Source of the DNA: Actinomycetota bacterium
Lineage (GTDB): Bacteria; Actinomycetota; Acidimicrobiia; Acidimicrobiales; Poriferisodalaceae
DNA: 6,380 nt
Direction of reading: 5' to 3'
Assembly (NCBI GenBank): GCA_013151655.1
Contig: JAADHX010000486.1
Span: forward strand, 1-6,380
The position numbers and the translations under genes are program-made. The notes under the pieces were generated by a model. That model was not told where the DNA came from. It made no database searches and saw only the letters and a program-made list of their open reading frames with translations. Positions 5,266 through 6,380 of the stretch are shown in pieces. The number at the start of each line of letters is the position of its first letter. Position 1 is the first letter of the stretch.

Positions 5266-6351
5266 TCAAACGTTGAACCGGAACTCGACCACGTCGCCAT
5301 CTTCGACGATGTAGTCCTTACCTTCAAGCCGCATCTTGCCAGCGTCTCTGGCTGCCGACCACGATCCGAGCTCGAGCAGCTCATCCCAACGAATGATCTC
5401 GGCCCGAATGAACCCTCGTTCGAAGTCGGTGTGGATACGTCCGGCGCACTGCGGAGCGGTGGATCCGGCGTGGAAAGTCCATGCTCTCGACTCTTTCTCG
5501 CCGGTCGTCAGAAATGTTCGCAGACCTAACGCCTGGTAGGCAACCCGCACGAACCTGGGCAAGGCACCTTCGCCGAGACCCAAACCCTCGAGCATCTCCT
5601 GGCGCTCGTCGGGCTCGAGCATCGCGGCCTCGGCCTCAAGTTGAACGCTAATGGGCAAGATGTCGGCTTCCCCGGCAAACTCGGCGCCCACGCGGGCCGC
5701 AATAGCCTCGCCTTCGTCGAGCTGGTCCTCGCCGATGTTGACCAGAACCATCACTGGCTTGTTGGTGAGCAGCTGATGGGTTTTCAGCGCAGCCCGGCGG
5801 TCGGCGGACATGTCGGACCGAAAGATCGGAGTTCCCTCGCTCAACAAGTCGAGGGCCACACCTAAGGCGTCGACTTCGGCCAACAAATCGGCGTCGCGAG
5901 GGTCGGCCTTCAAGGCCTTTCGGCGTCGGTCGATTCGCGACTCGACCGATTCGAGGTCGGCCAGAGTCAACTCGATCTCGACGATGCGCAGGTGCTCAAT
6001 CGGATCACTCGGACCCGGAACATCGGTGTCTGGAAAAGCCCTAAGAACCAAAGTGAGAGCGTCTACTTCACGGATTCCGGCTAGAAACTTGTTGCCAAGT
6101 CCTTCTCCCTGTGACGCACCTTCAACAAGGCCACCAATGTCTACAAACTGGGTCGTTGCGGGCACAACCTTTTTCGACTTCGACATCACCGCCAATTGGT
6201 CAAGCCTCGGATCAGGAACTTTCGCAACCCCAACGTTGGGGTCGGTGGTGGCGAACGCGTACGGCGCAGCCAACGCTCCCCCGCCCGCGAGTGCGTTGAA
6301 CAGTGATGACTTACCCGCATTGGGCAGTCCGACAAACCCGAATCGTTCCAT
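5266..6351 (-). CDS. ychF: YchF/Obg-like ATPase (redox-regulated ATPase YchF, OLA1 family)
   Basis: 361 residues, close to the family's usual length of about 363. It is a TRAFAC P-loop NTPase that prefers ATP and associates with ribosomes; in bacteria it is linked to stress and redox control of translation. Order: P-loop GLPNAGKSS (8-16), G3 block DIGGLVEGASQGEGLGNKFL (71-90), an inserted coiled-coil helical domain (about 127-195), the YchF-type NxxE in place of NKxD (N205-I-G-E208, which explains ATP preference), then a C-terminal TGS domain (about 278-361) with APQCAGRIHTDFERGFIRAE and the terminal YIVEDGDVVEFRFNV. It looks complete. ATG 6351 is chosen because ERFGFVGLPNAGKSS follows immediately, as in orthologues; the frame stays open upstream to the window edge but without ATG or GTG. 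A TACAGT at 6367-6362 (minus strand) could be a -10 element, weakly supported. It is the first visible gene of the ychF, DUF192, rsmI cluster. Confidence 0.98.
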   Translation of the reverse strand: MERFGFVGLPNAGKSSLFNALAGGGALAAPYAFATTDPNVGVAKVPDPRLDQLAVMSKSKKVVPATTQFVDIGGLVEGASQGEGLGNKFLAGIREVDALTLVLRAFPDTDVPGPSDPIEHLRIVEIELTLADLESVESRIDRRRKALKADPRDADLLAEVDALGVALDLLSEGTPIFRSDMSADRRAALKTHQLLTNKPVMVLVNIGEDQLDEGEAIAARVGAEFAGEADILPISVQLEAEAAMLEPDERQEMLEGLGLGEGALPRFVRVAYQALGLRTFLTTGEKESRAWTFHAGSTAPQCAGRIHTDFERGFIRAEIIRWDELLELGSWSAARDAGKMRLEGKDYIVEDGDVVEFRFNV

Positions 6352-6380
6352 TTCGCCGCTGACTGTATCGTCGCGCGGAC

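Noticed and set aside
6362..6367. TACAGT on the minus strand as a -10 box for ychF
   Set aside because: It is a plausible hexamer but only 29 bases of upstream sequence are available, so no -35 or leader can be judged.

Overview
The window is GC-rich throughout (roughly 60% by eye) and densely coded on both strands. Initiation sites lack strong Shine-Dalgarno sequences. The house-keeping proteins (YchF, RsmI, a DUF192 protein) resemble those of high-GC Gram-positive bacteria. An actinobacterial source, possibly the Acidimicrobiia, is my best guess, but it is an inference from protein style and not from a marker gene.

Layout. Plus strand, 1-4112: (i) the 3' part of a GGDEF gene (1-791) whose 5' end lies outside the window. 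It carries a 63-bp in-frame tandem repeat at 29-184, apparently inside a loop of a degenerate PAS-like C-terminus. (ii) A 427-residue MocR-type regulator (835-2118), with a GntR winged helix fused to an aminotransferase-like domain in which the PLP-binding lysine appears to be replaced by proline. (iii) A 638-residue membrane glycosyltransferase of the cellulose-synthase type (2196-4112) ending in a PilZ domain with an intact c-di-GMP binding signature. Minus strand, 6351-4080: a compact cluster ychF, DUF192 gene, rsmI. The gap between the first two is 14 bp, and the last two share one base of a stop/start TGATG. The two blocks converge, and the last 33 bases of the glycosyltransferase gene and rsmI overlap tail to tail.

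How the genes may work together. The plus-strand trio looks like a small c-di-GMP and exopolysaccharide module. A GGDEF protein (degenerate GDDEF signature, intact RxxD I-site) could make or sense c-di-GMP, and the PilZ domain could read the same signal to activate polysaccharide synthesis and export. The MocR-like regulator between them may control one or both. The unusual points are that all three proteins depart from family consensus at key positions: GDDEF, loss of the PLP lysine, and Asp-to-Glu changes at two of the three catalytic Asp sites of the glycosyltransferase. The minus-strand block is translation-related housekeeping (YchF ATPase, 16S rRNA C1402 methyltransferase) with a small DUF192 protein.

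No tRNA, rRNA, CRISPR array, insertion sequence or phage gene was seen. There is no gene-free stretch over 300 bases. The longest intergenic gap is 77 bp (2119-2195).
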